Of a stretch of DNA of 64,000 nt, positions 10,454 through 22,672 are shown in pieces; within the stretch, counting starts at the first letter, position 1, and each line of letters starts with the position of its first letter. Origin of the DNA: Heracleum sosnowskyi (Eukaryota; Streptophyta; Magnoliopsida; Apiales; Apiaceae); the NCBI GenBank assembly GCA_030848705.1, contig JAUIZM010000012.1, positions 3,226,679-3,290,678 on the forward strand. The letters are read 5' to 3'. The notes under the pieces are model-generated. The model was not told the origin of the DNA and did no database searches. It saw nothing but the letters and a program-made list of their open reading frames with translations. The position numbers and the translations under genes are program-made.

Positions 10454-12284
10454 CAGAGAAATGTACCAAAATAGAAACAGCACTTGAAGTACAAGGCAGG
10501 TTCAAGGCCTTGGCTTGCAAATCACCCTGTTCTAGCCTGTTTACTCCATGTAAAATGAGTACTAGTTAGAAGCTAAACAGACATGATATAATCTGATCAT
10601 TTTTTCATGTTTTATTATAAAGTCATCTGAGATCAGATAATCAGTAGTACACTAACGATGGACATCCGATTTTTGAATCGAGTCGTATAAGACAATGATC
10701 TCTTGGAAGAACGGAAACAGAACTGCAGCATTGATATGCAGGTTTAATGTTCAAAACTTGTCATAGTAAGGACATTTTAGTTCTACTAACAACTTTGGAA
10801 GTGTATATCAAGATAATTTGATCTGTTAAGTACATTTTCTGACTTGCAAGACACCAAACAGTACATAACTTTGCTTTCAAGGGAGCTATTAAACTAGTCC
10901 GCTGACTCTCAATTCATCCTGCAACTTTTCTCCCTTCTTTTAAAGCGAGCTATGATTTGAGTCGCAGTCAATTAGTTTTAAAGTCCTGTAAGCACACTCA
11001 ATCTGACAGTAGGATATACTCCCTCGGTCCCATTCATTTTTTTTATAGTTTCGGTTTTGGATATCCTATCCAATTCTTTACATTCCAAAACTTTCTAAAA
11101 ATAGTAAACTTTTATAATATAAAAATTAATCACTTTCACTATTTTTTTCTACTTTACTTACTTTATATCTTAAATTTTTCACTACTTTACTTATTTTTAT
11201 TAACCTCCGTACCGACTAATTGTTTACTTCCGTATCAGTTGAAATATCCAAATCAAATGTAAACAATTGGCCCGAACGGAGGGAGCAATTCTTTATTTAT
11301 CTTCACTAAACTAGAATTAATACATAGTCTTTCAGTTAAATATTACCGTTTTAGTAATCAATATGTATGTCAAAGTACACACTTCAATAAAAACAATAGA
11401 AATTATGGTTCTGTTGCACAAGCAGGAGGGAACACTTTCCCAGTAATGGTTTGGTTTAACATATGAACATTGAGAGATAGCACTTCCATCTCTTCGATCC
11501 ATTGTACTGCAAATTGATGTCACTTAATTCAAAATTCTTGCAAGATATCCCTTTGCTGCAAATTTTTATTATATAATATGTGTAATTTTAAGTTAAATTT
11601 TAGTCAATTTGACAACTAAAAAATCAAACAAGACACATAATATGAGATAGAGGGAGTATATTGTTTCTACCTTTCACGTTCACAAATTAACGGAGACAAT
11701 TAAAGAAGAAAATAAAAAAAATGATAATTGTTTTACGAATTTGAAAATTGGCGACTTTTTTAAAATTCGAAAATATGACTCAAAATTTTATAAAGATACA
11801 TAATTGTTTGTGGTTTAAAAAAAACAAGTTTTATACAATTTTCTTTTTCAAAAGTACGATTTCATATTAAATAATTTTCAAAGTCAAAGTTTTCAAATTT
11901 CATTTTTTGAAAATAGGATTTGCAAGTTTTGAATACTACAATGCAATTTTAATATTATCTTTTCACAGTTGATTTTAAGGTTGATTCATGTTGCAACCAG
12001 AAAGACAACTTATATAATATAAATCAACTTCTTTAAAAATTGGTATAAAGTTATATTTCAGCAAAGTTTGCAGATGTTATTTTGAAAATAAAATTTGAAA
12101 ATAAGATTAAAAGTTACTATATTTAAATAAGTTTAAAATGTAGAATACTAAAATTTGTTGTAAATTATAAAAAAAATATACACACACGTGTGAGGGCAAA
12201 TGAATTTGAAAAAAAAATGCAATACTCACAAAAGATGATCATAGAAAATTAGAAATTAGAAAATAGATGCACCGTTGGTAGGGT
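10454..12284. other. Divergent intergenic region between pectinesterase and MO25
   Basis: Holds the pectinesterase upstream region, then a Stowaway-like MITE at 11019-11285, a one-ended remnant with GAGGGAGTATA near 11649, and AT-rich DNA up to the MO25 promoter. No coding sequence recognised. Confidence 0.5.
11019..11285. mobile_element. Stowaway-like (Tc1/Mariner) MITE
   Basis: Starts CTCCCTCGGTCCCATTC after a TA dinucleotide and ends GAACGGAGGGAG, the inverted partner. CTCCCTCCGTCCC termini with TA target duplication define plant Stowaway MITEs. The right-hand TA is changed to CA. 267 bp, AT-rich, no coding. Confidence 0.75.
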
Positions 12285-12293
12285 TATATATAA
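12285..12293 (+). promoter_or_regulatory. Candidate TATA box of the MO25 gene
   Basis: TATATATAA lies about 150 bp upstream of the MO25 start. It is followed by a purine-rich leader (AAGAGAAAGAGAGAGGGG) that would be the 5' UTR. No ATG is seen between the leader and the start at 12445. Confidence 0.5.
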
Positions 12294-12444
12294 TAGGGTA
12301 GCTTCCTTTTCATTTTTTTCTTAAACCCCCATAATAAATAAATAAATAAAAGAAGGCAGATCGGGAAGAGAAAGAGAGAGGGGTACGTAGGGGATAGAAG
12401 AAAAAAGAACGGAGCCGGCGGGTTGTTATTGTGGTACTTTGGCG

Positions 12445-15400
12445 ATGAAAGGATTATTCAGATCGTCGTCGTCAAAGGCCCGCTCTCCGGCAGAGCTTGT
12501 TTCTCACCTCCGTGATCTCCTCATTGTCACCGATCAATCCGCCACCATCCCCACTCGTAATACCAAAAAGGTTCGGTTTGGTTCGGTTCACCCTCTATTT
12601 ATTTTTTACGTATACATTGTACGGATTATAGGCTTGTATTCTATATTATGTGTACATGCATGTTTGTTTTTTTTATTATAACTTTAGGTTTTCTTATATG
12701 ATACTCGATCGCCAATGTATTTTGTATATAAAATTTCAAGAAAATTTGGACTTACATTTTTTTTATTAGGTCAGCCACGGAAAATGTTATTGTTTTTTTA
12801 AAGATATATTAGGTGTTTTTGCCTAATGTGTTTAGATGATTAACCAATTTTGCATCTTTTTGTTTTGCTTGATGTTTTGATTTTGTATATTAATATTGAA
12901 TCTGCTTCCATTTTTCTTTTTTCTATGTTTCGCTTATCATTCTTTTCTTCTATGTTTCGCTTATCAGAAGTCATCCGTTTGGATATATATTGGAATTATT
13001 GTTTATTATTGTGCTCCTTTGAATGAACCATTGGCCCTTTGTAATTTAAATAAAATATTAATATAGATAACTTAAATGTTACTGATTTGTAACATGTAAT
13101 TTAACAATTTAACTAGATAAAAAATGTTGATTTCATGTATGGGACTAAAAGTTACAAGATAATTGGATGCGATAGCTGCCCATTATCCGACTATCAGAGC
13201 TGAGAAAATGCTTATAGGTTTTATATTTTCTTTCTTAAACAGAATGCAGATATTTAGACAAAGTTTTAGGATATTGGGAAGTTGAAAATCCAATAGAAAT
13301 ATACAGATAAATGTACAAAATAGAAACAGCACTTGAAGTATAAGGCAGGTTCAAGGCCTGAGCTTGCAAATCACCATGTTCTAGCCTGTTTACTCTACGT
13401 ATATTAAGTACTAGTAAGAAGCTAAACAGAAATGACATGAAATGGTCATTTTTCCTGTTTTATTATTAAGTCATCTAAGATCAGATCATCAGCAGTACAT
13501 GAACTATGGAGATCCGGTTTTTATTCACCTAACGATATTTGTTCATGTATTTATGTATAAAATATATGTATGTGGGGAATTCGAATCGTATTAGACAATG
13601 ATCTCTAGGAAGAACAGGAACAGAACTGCAGAATCGATATGCTGCTTAATGTTCAAAATTCGTCATAGTAAGGACATTTTAGTTCTACTAACAACTTTTT
13701 AAGTGTGTATCAAGATAATTTTATCTGTTAAGTACTTTCCCTGACTTGCAAGCCACCAAACAATATCAAACTTTGCTTTCAAGGGAGCTATGAAACTAGT
13801 CCTCTGACTCTCAATTCATCCTGCAATTTTTTCCCTTCTTTAAGGCAAGATATGATTTTCAGTCATAGTCAATTAGTGTTAAAGTCCTCCAAGTACACTC
13901 AGTCTCACTTTAAGTTTAAAAAATGTATTTGTGTAATAAATTATAAATTATTTTAATTAAGGTAGATACTAAGCCGGGGTTATTTTTTGAATATTTTTAT
14001 TTTATTTTTATAATTTTATTTAACAAAAAAATTTACCATAGACGAGCATGATAACGGTTTTATGGTTTTTAAAGATCCGAATCTTGTCAAAAATAAGATT
14101 TTATGGTTTTTAATGATCCGAATCTTGTTTTATTCAGTTTTACCAGTTTTACCATGCCGGGGAATAGAAAATTTTATGGTTTTTAGAGATCTAATGGGAA
14201 TTGTGTATTTTTTTTCCTAATGTGTTTAGAAGGTTAACAGGGAATTCCACCAATGTATGCATGGTGATAAACTCTTGCATCTTTTATGTTTTTCTTGATG
14301 TATTGATTTTTTATATTAATATTGAATTGAATCTGCGTTGAATTTTCTTTTCTTCTATGTTTATGTTTTGCTTATCAGATATCGTCCTTGGATATATATT
14401 GAAATTGTTTATTTTCGTGTGTTACTGATATAACAAACAGGTAATTTAACAATTTAACTAGATAAAAAATGTTGATTTCATGTATGACCAGAAGTAGCAA
14501 TACAACTTGAACAGGTTTATAAAATATTTCAATAAATACTAAGACTTTATTGCTACAAGACATGCAACTATATAAAATATCTGGTGAGGGCTGAATAGCT
14601 GTGTTTTTTTGGGAGATGTTTTTCGATGCATATCAAAAAATATAATTGTGCCGTTTATTTATTTTAAAATTCATGTTTGATTATGCATTCCAATATTACA
14701 TGTATTCAAACAGATAGTCTAGTCTGAATTCTCAGTGAAGTTGCCAAGTTTATATGAAATCATGGAAAATGTGCTCTATGATTTTAAAAGATGAAAACAT
14801 AAAGAAGAAATTATGATACACAAAATATTCACCACTTTATTTTTCTTTCAAGTTTATTAAATAAGAATTATTGTTTGCCTAATGCATTACAAGATATCTA
14901 GATCTGTTCCATGTAAGATCATGATTCGTTCAGCCTTATAAGAGCCTGTCACATGTTTTGAAGTAGCGTCATATTATATTAGTAGCCTCGATGTTTTGGA
15001 AACTAAATTCTTCATACTCATATTTATCCATTATAGATGTCTGAAGTAAAGAAAGTCATTCTGGAGATGAGAACTATACTTTATGGTAGTGATCAGTTAG
15101 AGCCAACAATAGAGGCTTGTGCAAAATTGACGGAAGAGTTTTTCAAAGAAGACACAATGCACCTTCTAATTATTGGTCTTCCTAAATTGGATGCTGGGGT
15201 TAGTGATCTGATCATTTATTTTGTAGGTTTGAAATTTATATATAATTGCGTTGTAGGTATTTCTCCGTTCCTTGGACCACTTATCTTTCAAAAGGTTCTT
15301 GAAATGTTGACATGCATTGCTTGTCCTCGTGATCAAGTTCATCTTAATGAATATCATATTTTGCAGGATCGTCAAGAAGCAACCTATGTGCTTGCAAACT

Positions 15401-17972
15401 TGCAGAGGCAAAGGGTCAATTCAAGAGTGTTGGCTTCTGATTATATGGAGAACAATTTAGGTCTTATTGATATTCTGGTTCCAGGGTATGTTACTTGTTA
15501 AGTTTAAGACGTCCGGAATTACAGGCAATTGCATTCTATTCAATTTTCTCATTTTACATAGATAACGCCTATAAGTGAATAGAGAAATCTGAGAAGCATA
15601 AAGCTTAGATGTATTGTAAGCATAATGAATCTTTATGTGCTTCGAACTACTTACTATTTAACAATTTGAGCTGCTTTGTATTTGATGTTAATCTTCACTT
15701 GAATGATTAGCTATGAAGATGATGAAATTGCATTATGCTATGGCGCAATTCTGAGAGACTCAACTCGCCATCAGGTTGTAGCGAGGTATGTGTACATTGT
15801 ATAGAGAGGTTATTGTACTTCTTGACAAATATTTGAAAATTGGAACTTACATCAATGACTTCTCTTGTTTTCACAGATATGTATTAGAATCAGCGCACAT
15901 CAAGAAGTTCTTTGGTTATATACAAAATCCGAATTTTGAAATAGCATCAGATGCAGCAGCAACTTTTAAGGTTAAGCATCTTCAGCTCTTCGTCCTACCT
16001 ATTTTTTATTCATATATTAGTGTATTTATATGATGTTGTGTATTGCTGCTTCGGTTGACATTTATTAATTGAGATAACGACCCTTATGGGTTATGATTAG
16101 TATGCTTGTTTAAATCACTGTTGAATGATTATTAAGCTTAAGAAAATTTGTTACTAGTATTCCTTTTGATGTAGACAAATATATAGAAAATTTTGGTTTA
16201 ACTATTATATAGGTTTACATGCTAGGAAACTCAAGCAAACTGATGTTTATTATAATATAATATGTTTCTTGTTTGATTTGTCATGCCAAAGAAGACATTA
16301 GCATTAGTTGAAAGTTTTTTTCTTTTTGCTAACTTGGTTGAAAGTTTGTGACAACTTATTTTTTTAAGGCCAAAAAGTGTTGAGGGGTGGGGAAAATATG
16401 CTTAATTGTTGATTAAGTCCTTGAAAATATTTTTCAGAGCTTGCTTTGATAAATTTGTGATTCTTCTCATGCTAGTGTTGATTTGTAAGCTAACATTATT
16501 TACGTATATTATAGGAGCTGTTGACTAGGCACAAATCAACTGTTGCTGAATTTCTTTCAAACAACTATGAATGGGTAAGTGATCAAATGATCAAACTATT
16601 TCTGGGGTTAATGTTTATTGTTGCTGCATGAATCGTGGGAGTTCTTATAATTTTTATACTTGTACCTTGCATATGAAATTGGTAACTTTTAGCCGGTCAA
16701 GGGTTTGAGCTCCTTAATGATCGAACATTTTAATTTATTTTGTCTTCATGACAGAACCAGTCTCAAATTACAATGGAGTAAATCATAAATTAGCTTTAGA
16801 AAAATTAGAGTGATCTTCAGTGGTGTTAATACACATACAAGGGTTAGGTCAAGGGTTTGAGCTCCTTGATGATCGAATATTTTAATTTATTTTGTCTTCA
16901 TGACAGAACCAGTCTCAAATTACAATAGAGTAAATCATAACTAGCTTTAGAAAAATTAGAGTGATCCTCGGTGGTGTTAATACACATACAAGCATAAGTA
17001 AACTTATGATAAATTTAAGCTATACTCTTAATTCTAATTTTTGTAACCGTAATTAATATATATGATCAATTATTCATTTTTCATTTAAGAATGTATCCAA
17101 ATCAAATCTCAAAAATGTTAATTTAGGTATTTTGGTATTTTACGGTAATTAATATGACATTTTCTTTAATTACAGTTTTTCCGGGAGTACAACTCATTGT
17201 TGGAGTCTCCTAACTACATTACTAGAAGAAATGCAGTCAAGGTCTTTCTATGTTCTATTTCTTTTCTTGCATATTTTTTTCCTTTTCTGTTCAACATTTA
17301 TTTGACGAACATTATCTAATATCTCCATACTTTTCAGTTTTTAGGACTGATGTTATTAGATCGTTCAAATACTTCAGTGATGGTACAATATGTTAGTTCA
17401 ATAGACAACATGAGGATCCTCATGAACCTTCTCAGGGTAATTACTATTTGTTTATTTATCTAGCTATGATTCATAATGCAATATTTATTTCTTTTTCTAA
17501 TCTTAAAATTTCACATTGTGTTTTAAGGATTCAAACAAGACAATCAAATTAGAAGCATTTCATGTGTTCAAGGTGATCTTCTAAACTGGGCTGAATTCCT
17601 TTTTATGTTGTACATATATGTTCTCTGATCTTGAATCTTCTAAATATTCTTGCTTGTTTATGTTACTAGCTTTTTGCTGCTAATCAAAACAAGCCTCCTG
17701 AGATCGTGAATGTGCTTGTAACAAACAGAAGCAAGCTTCTGCGATTCTTTAATGACTTTCATTTTGATAAAGGTATAGAACTTGCTCTATCTCATAAAAT
17801 CATAATTTTGTTATGTACTCCGCAAAGTAACCATTCAATTCTTATGCGACCACATTTTGCTTCAGAGGACGAGGATTTCAAGTCAGACAAAGCTCAGGTT
17901 GTTAGGGAAATTGAGACACTTGAACCTACCACTCCATCTGCATCTCCTCAAAGATGTGAGATTCCCTGCTAG
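12445..17972 (+). CDS. MO25: MO25/CAB39-like scaffold protein, complete, eleven exons
   Basis: Exons: 12445-12570, 15037-15198, 15367-15485, 15711-15785, 15877-15970, 16515-16574, 17176-17241, 17338-17436, 17528-17572, 17670-17772, 17866-17972. These give 1056 nt and 351 residues; the usual family length is about 340. MO25 is an armadillo-like helical-repeat scaffold that binds and activates Ste20-type (GCK) kinases, and in plants is linked to polarity and cell division. Recognised stretches include MKGLFRSSS, the start shared with plant homologues, and EEFFKEDTMHLLI, VLANLQRQRVNSR, YVLESAHIKKFF, KLLRFFNDF. All junctions keep phase. I chose the ATG at 12445 because it gives the conserved MKGLF start. 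Intron 1 is 2466 bp and contains a duplicated pectinesterase promoter fragment. Intron 2 is stop-free and in frame. The segmental duplication breaks at exon 8. Confidence 0.95.
13141..13910 (-). repeat. Duplicated pectinesterase 5' end and promoter inside MO25 intron 1
   Basis: This segment matches 10291-10985 in the same orientation. It covers the first roughly 28 codons of the pectinesterase (signal peptide), the leader, the TATA region and about 600 bp of promoter. Shared phrases include AGAAACAGCACTTGAAGTA, GGCAGGTTCAAGGCCT and TTCAAGGGAGCTAT. The start codon is lost (CAT to TAT on the plus strand) and small indels break the frame, so it is a non-coding relic. It sits next to a duplicated intron segment (12810-13140 versus 14215-14487). 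Confidence 0.8.
14215..14487. repeat. Diverged duplicate of an earlier part of MO25 intron 1
   Basis: Phrases from 12820-13142 recur here in the same order, for example CTAATGTGTTTAGA, TTGATGTATTGATTTT, ATATTAATATTGAATCTG and the string AATTTAACAATTTAACTAG. The pectinesterase relic begins exactly where the first copy ends (CATGTATG). The simplest reading is an intronic segmental duplication joined to the pectinesterase fragment. Confidence 0.65.
16695..16995. repeat. Two-copy tandem repeat of about 150 bp in MO25 intron 6
   Basis: The sequence beginning GGTCAAGGGTTTGAGCTCCT occurs at about 16695 and again at about 16848. The copies are nearly identical through CATGACAGAACCAGTCTC to AATACACATACAAG. 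It is intronic and non-coding. Confidence 0.8.
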
Positions 17973-20875
17973 TGGAAATAGATGCAACACTTATCTGATT
18001 AGTTTGTATATATTTTTCCTTCATTCCCTTTTTGGTCATTCTTGTTTAACTTGGAAAGAATTTCCAATCTTATTGTTATTCGTACTTACATTTTGTTCAG
18101 AATAACTGAAAGTCCATTTGTACTACAATGTTGATCTCTAACTATTACAAACATTTATAGATGCAGTCCACATGTTTTTCTTTATTTTTAAACCTGTTTC
18201 CGGTTAACTCAACTTAGAGTGTCGAAGGATACAATGTTTTTTCACGTACAACCTTGAATAAATAATACAATTTAGAATGCTTTTTTGTATCTTGTTTCTA
18301 CATAATTCTTAGCAGAGCATTTACAACCTTGAAAACAAAGTGTCTTGCTACGACGAAGGTCTTATCTAATGGTAATGGTTATGAGCTCGCTCTGTGTTTT
18401 CTTGTTCACTATTTTTGATTCTTTATTCATCTGTTCAGATGCTCAATAGTATTCTCTAGTCAATACCAATACCATTCTCAACCTACACCTTCATATCCGA
18501 TAAGAGTTTCAGTTCTTGTATCGATCTTCCATAACTTGATGCCAGTCTTTTGGCTGAGCAAAGTTTCTTCCTAAGTTTTTGAGATTTTGTGCTGACTAAC
18601 TAGATAAGATTTTTGCTTACTATTCCCATGACCTGTGCAAAAGACCTCTAGATCTTATGCTTGTATACATTTCGATGGGTCTTTGTGACTATGATAAATG
18701 TGTCAAATTTCCCCTCACCAGTGCTGAACCCTGTGGGAAAATGCAGAAAGGCCTCATATGAATTATTAATATGTAATCAAAGTAGTCAATACCATGCTCA
18801 ACCTACACCTTCATATCCGACCGATAAGAGTTTCAGTTCTTGTATTCTTCCATAACTTGATGCTAGTCTTTTGGCAGAGCAAAGTTTCTTCCTAAGTTTT
18901 TGAGATTTTGTGCTGACTAACTAGATAAGATTTTTGCTTACTATTCCCATGACCAGTGCAAAAGACCTCTAGATCTTATGCTTGTATACATTTATATATA
19001 CTATGATAAATGTGTCAAATTTCCCCTCACCAGTGCTGAACCCTGTGGAAAAATGCAGAAAGGCCTCATATGAATTATTAATATGTAATCAAAGTAGGCA
19101 TAAAAGGACTAACTTAAGAGGATATGTATGGGAATGAGATGCTGTCTTTTATCTTAAGAGATGATGTTTGATGTTAATCTTAATCTTAACAAGGAAAGAA
19201 TCATCAGTCAATTTCAGTAAAACAGTGTAGAAGTAGCAGCAGCAACATGAGAAATCACAGAGGTACTCTTGAAGTAAAGCTTCTGAAAAGATCATCAAGC
19301 AATGCTCAACTTTTCCAAAATTCCATCGATCTTCAAAACCTCCAGGCAAGTAATCATTTATAAATTTGAAATTTTGTACTACTAACAACATAAATTACAA
19401 ATTCAATATGCAACAAGAACTCGTACATTGTTAAATACATCCTTTTTTATTTATTTTAAATAAACTTCTTGCTTCTTGCTTATTTTAAATATATGGTATA
19501 TATTTTTATACAAAACAAAAAAATTGAAAAAATATTATTTACAAATATCTTTTCCGAGCACATTGAAATGCGTGAAAAAGCAAGTGGTTCACATAAAATG
19601 GAACATAGGGAGTATGTTTTATGCGTGGCTCGGTGCAAAGGTGACTGTCAAGTTTAACGATTATTTATTTTTCCTTGTGCTATGTTTAGTTAAGAAATTA
19701 GATCGGTCTTCCATAAGAAATTAAGTAATTACTTGGTAAATAATTAATTACCTTTAATAGTTTCATACAAACAGCTAATTAAATGCGTGCAAAACAAAAT
19801 GGTCCACATAAAGTGGGATGGAGGTAGTAATAACTATTAGCTCCACTCAATCTCCTCTGGAAGCACACTTTTGTTTGTAATTCAGTAAATTTTTAATCCT
19901 GCAAAATTTATCAAAGAAACATCAGATCAAAAGTTCAATAAAATCGAAACAATTGTAAACGCTAGCCATGTTTAACTATGAGGAGAAGCTTAAGCGTGAA
20001 CAGAAGGTAATGGCTCATCTGCAACATCTGGTTCAACTTCATACTCAGAAAGATACAGGGTCCTCTCATGATCCATTTGCTGATGGGAGGCTTTCCGAAA
20101 ATGCACAAGATTGATCCTTCCCTGTGTTCCAATTATTATGTCCACTGAAAGTTTGTGTTTCGTAAATTTACTTGGATTTTGGAGGTTTCCTTTCTGATGT
20201 AATGTGATTTTATTATGTTCAAGTTGATTTCAAGTACAAACTATGTCTAGTACGTAGCCTGGGTAATTGTATGTGTTCAATTATTTAAAACTAAACGAAA
20301 TAGAGTAAGGAGCTCTCTTATTGAATGATTTTTCTGCTAAGATTGTTAATTTATTTACAAATTGTTCTGAGTATTGGCAGTGTTCTGTTGATTTGGTATT
20401 ATTTGCCACGTTTTAGCTAAATGACCCCATTAATTTATAGAGAATGCTGAACTCATGACAAAATTATCTTCCAAGGGGTTTCGATATAGGATATTATCAT
20501 AAAATTGGTGAAATTTAAGCCTTGATGATATTATTTGACCCCATGGATTATCTTAAGTTTAATAGGATTGTACAACAGAATTAAGATTCTCCTGTTATAA
20601 TTAAGTTAAATCCTGGACATGTACCTTGTACTAATACACTCAAGCTTAGATGGGACACTTTAAGAGTACATATGTGCTGCTGCTTTTTATCCTTCAGAGA
20701 TATATGCTGCTCATGTTCGCGTGTGCTGGATTCCTCCACTGATGAAAGGAATATAAATTATTGGAAATGCATAAGTAGCCATAATGGAGAATCATCAAAC
20801 CAAAGGATCTAATCTGGATAAGGAAAGAATCATCAGTCATTTTCAGTCTTACAGGATTGAACTGATGTTATTTGC
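17973..20875. other. MO25 downstream region with PP2-like relics and an internal duplication
   Basis: Holds the MO25 3' region, then a direct duplication of about 310 bp (about 18470-18780 and 18782-19090). Both copies end in a short piece of PP2 exon 3 (TGTGTCAAATTTCCCCTCACC, split here only to describe it as a 3' relic). A decayed PP2 first exon lies at 19186-19350. Stowaway-like termini occur near 19608 and 19820. No intact gene until the PP2-like promoter. Confidence 0.6.
19186..19350 (+). pseudogene. Decayed first exon of a PP2-like gene
   Basis: Matches the leader and exon 1 of the intact PP2-like gene (GCAGCAGCAACATGAGA, TCAAGCAATG, then AAAACCTCCAG plus the GC donor GCAAGT). An internal deletion removed most of the exon 1 codons. 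The following exon is missing. The same relic recurs at 28590-28752 and 57499-57661. Confidence 0.65.
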
Positions 20876-20882
20876 TATAAAT
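20876..20882 (+). promoter_or_regulatory. TATA box of PP2-like gene, unit 0
   Basis: TATAAAT lies about 100 bp before the start codon at 20982 and is conserved at the equivalent place in units 1 and 3. A purine-rich leader follows. Confidence 0.6.
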
Positions 20883-20981
20883 TGCGTTGAAGGGGAGGGA
20901 GAATAACAGTGTAGCAGCAGCAAGACGAGAGATCTAGAAGGCACTCTTGAAAGCAAAGTTTGTGAAAAAGATTATCAAGCA

Positions 20982-21681
20982 ATGGCTCAACAAATTCAAA
21001 TCTGTGATGTTAAGCCAAATCTTGTGACCCTTCCACATTGCAAGAACACCATCAATGTTCAGCACCTCAAGGCAAGTGATCATGAAATTTTAGACTTGAA
21101 TTGCAGTAACATTTATGATCAGTGTGTTACTGATTGATCTTAAAATATATTGTGCTGATTGTTTTCTTCTTATTATTAATATCCAGCATGGTACTGAATT
21201 TGTGAGTCCACGTGCTCTTCAGTTGGAAGGGAACTGGAAAAAGCAGTAAGTATGGAGAAGCATTTACTGTTCCCGAAAGGTATATGCACATACATTGCTG
21301 TCCCAAACAACGTATCTAATAAAGTTCATTAATTTTATTTGCAGTGACACTTACATTGAGTTACTAGAGAGCTTCACATTCAAAGTTAGCGGAAAATGTC
21401 AGCTGAGAGGCCGAGAGGGTCCTTATGTAGGGCATTTTGTGGTCGGTTTGTCAAAGGATCATAACATGGGAAAATTGAAAATTGAAAAAAGCCCTCCTGA
21501 GGAAGAATTTGAAAAAGACTTGACTGGTCATTCATCTGGGATGATGGTACCCATCGCAATGGGTATTTGTGATGATGAATATGTCCAATTTTCACTCACC
21601 AGTGCTGAACCCTACTCGAAACTGCAGAAAGGCCTAATCATATATGGTGTTACTTTTACACCTGTACCTGTTAAGGAATAA
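20982..21681 (+). CDS. Phloem protein 2 (PP2)-like lectin, unit 0, three exons
   Basis: Exons 20982-21071, 21187-21245 and 21345-21681 give 161 residues. The pattern fits small PP2-A proteins such as Arabidopsis PP2-A9/A10. There is an N-terminal strand with NTINVQHL, then PRALQLEGNWKK, LLESFTFKVSGKCQL, and the typical ending VQFSLTSAEPYSKLQKGLII. PP2 lectins bind chitin-type or N-glycan sugars and occur in phloem or as stress proteins. There is no F-box or TIR domain and no signal peptide, suggesting a cytosolic protein. Intron 1 has a GC donor (AAG followed by GCAAGT); using the nearby GT would cause a stop. It is convergent with the NPH3-like gene. The family call rests on motif order; overall similarity to known PP2 looks modest. 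Confidence 0.6.
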
Positions 21682-22672
21682 TTAATATGTAATCAAAGAA
21701 GCCATGCATAAGTGTGCCAAGCTCATGGCTTATGTTGTTTAAGTTCATCATGCATGTTATAACGAAATAGTTACATTAACCACCTTGCACAGGCTAGGTT
21801 GTCTAATGTACTATGAAATAAATAAATAAAAACCATAACTACCATTAGGTAGGTGGTATATCCTTGTAATTAAATCCGTCCATCTGTCCGTCCATCTGTT
21901 CGGATTGTATTACATATCAATCAATAAACTCCAGTCGCAGAATCAATCAGATGATATATCATAAAATCAGAATGTGGTAACTCATTAGTTGAATTTAGAT
22001 GGATATCAATCAAATGCTTCACAAGAAACCCTAACAAAATCTTGATCTTGAGGAGAAACAAGTGAAAAAAAAAACTGAACAGAGCAAGTAATAGGTTAAA
22101 GCCTTAAGGGTAATCTGCTTTTCTGCAGACATCACATAAAGGTTAACCATCAAACAATCTAAATCATTAGCTAAAAGCAGAGAAGCTAAATTAAAAAAAA
22201 AAAAGGATAACTAGAAATATAAATAAAAATACTAAATAAGATGTGAGAAGAGGAGCTGTATAAAGAACCTAGGGGATCTTCGTCCTCCTCTGTTTTTAAA
22301 ATCCCCTGGTTTAGATGAGAATATGGATGTCATATATATGTCCTGGCGTTTGTTACGTGCATGCATTTGTTACTCAACGATCTAGGACTAGTGAGAGAGA
22401 AAATTTTGTTATATACCAAATATTAAATAGAACTCGAATCCGATAACATATCAAACCGAATATATCTGGTGCATCTTGATATTGCTGTTGTTCAGAGCAT
22501 GTCATTACAATTTTAAGGGGAGGACACTCAGGATTTGCACTGTTTATCGTCAGGAGATTGGATAGATAATTCATATTTGTTCCTATAAGTTTAAGCTCGT
22601 TTATTAACAAGCTTAAACTTGATAAATGAAATAGATATCTAAATTTCAGAAACTATACTTGACATGTTGCAT
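21682..22672. other. Convergent intergenic region between PP2-like and NPH3-like genes
   Basis: Contains AATAAATAAATAAAAAC at about 21818-21834, a likely PP2 polyadenylation region, and an A-run near 22193-22205. Near 22590 the phrase AAGCTCGTTTATTAACAAGCTT is an AAGCT...AGCTT inverted repeat. In unit 1 this interval received both the copia element and the 5-kb AT-rich insertion. Confidence 0.6.

Noticed and set aside
20982..21681. Jacalin-type lectin for the small three-exon gene
   Set aside because: The N-terminal motif order and the C-terminal strand ending GLIIYG fit PP2 better, and no jacalin GG...W pattern is seen.
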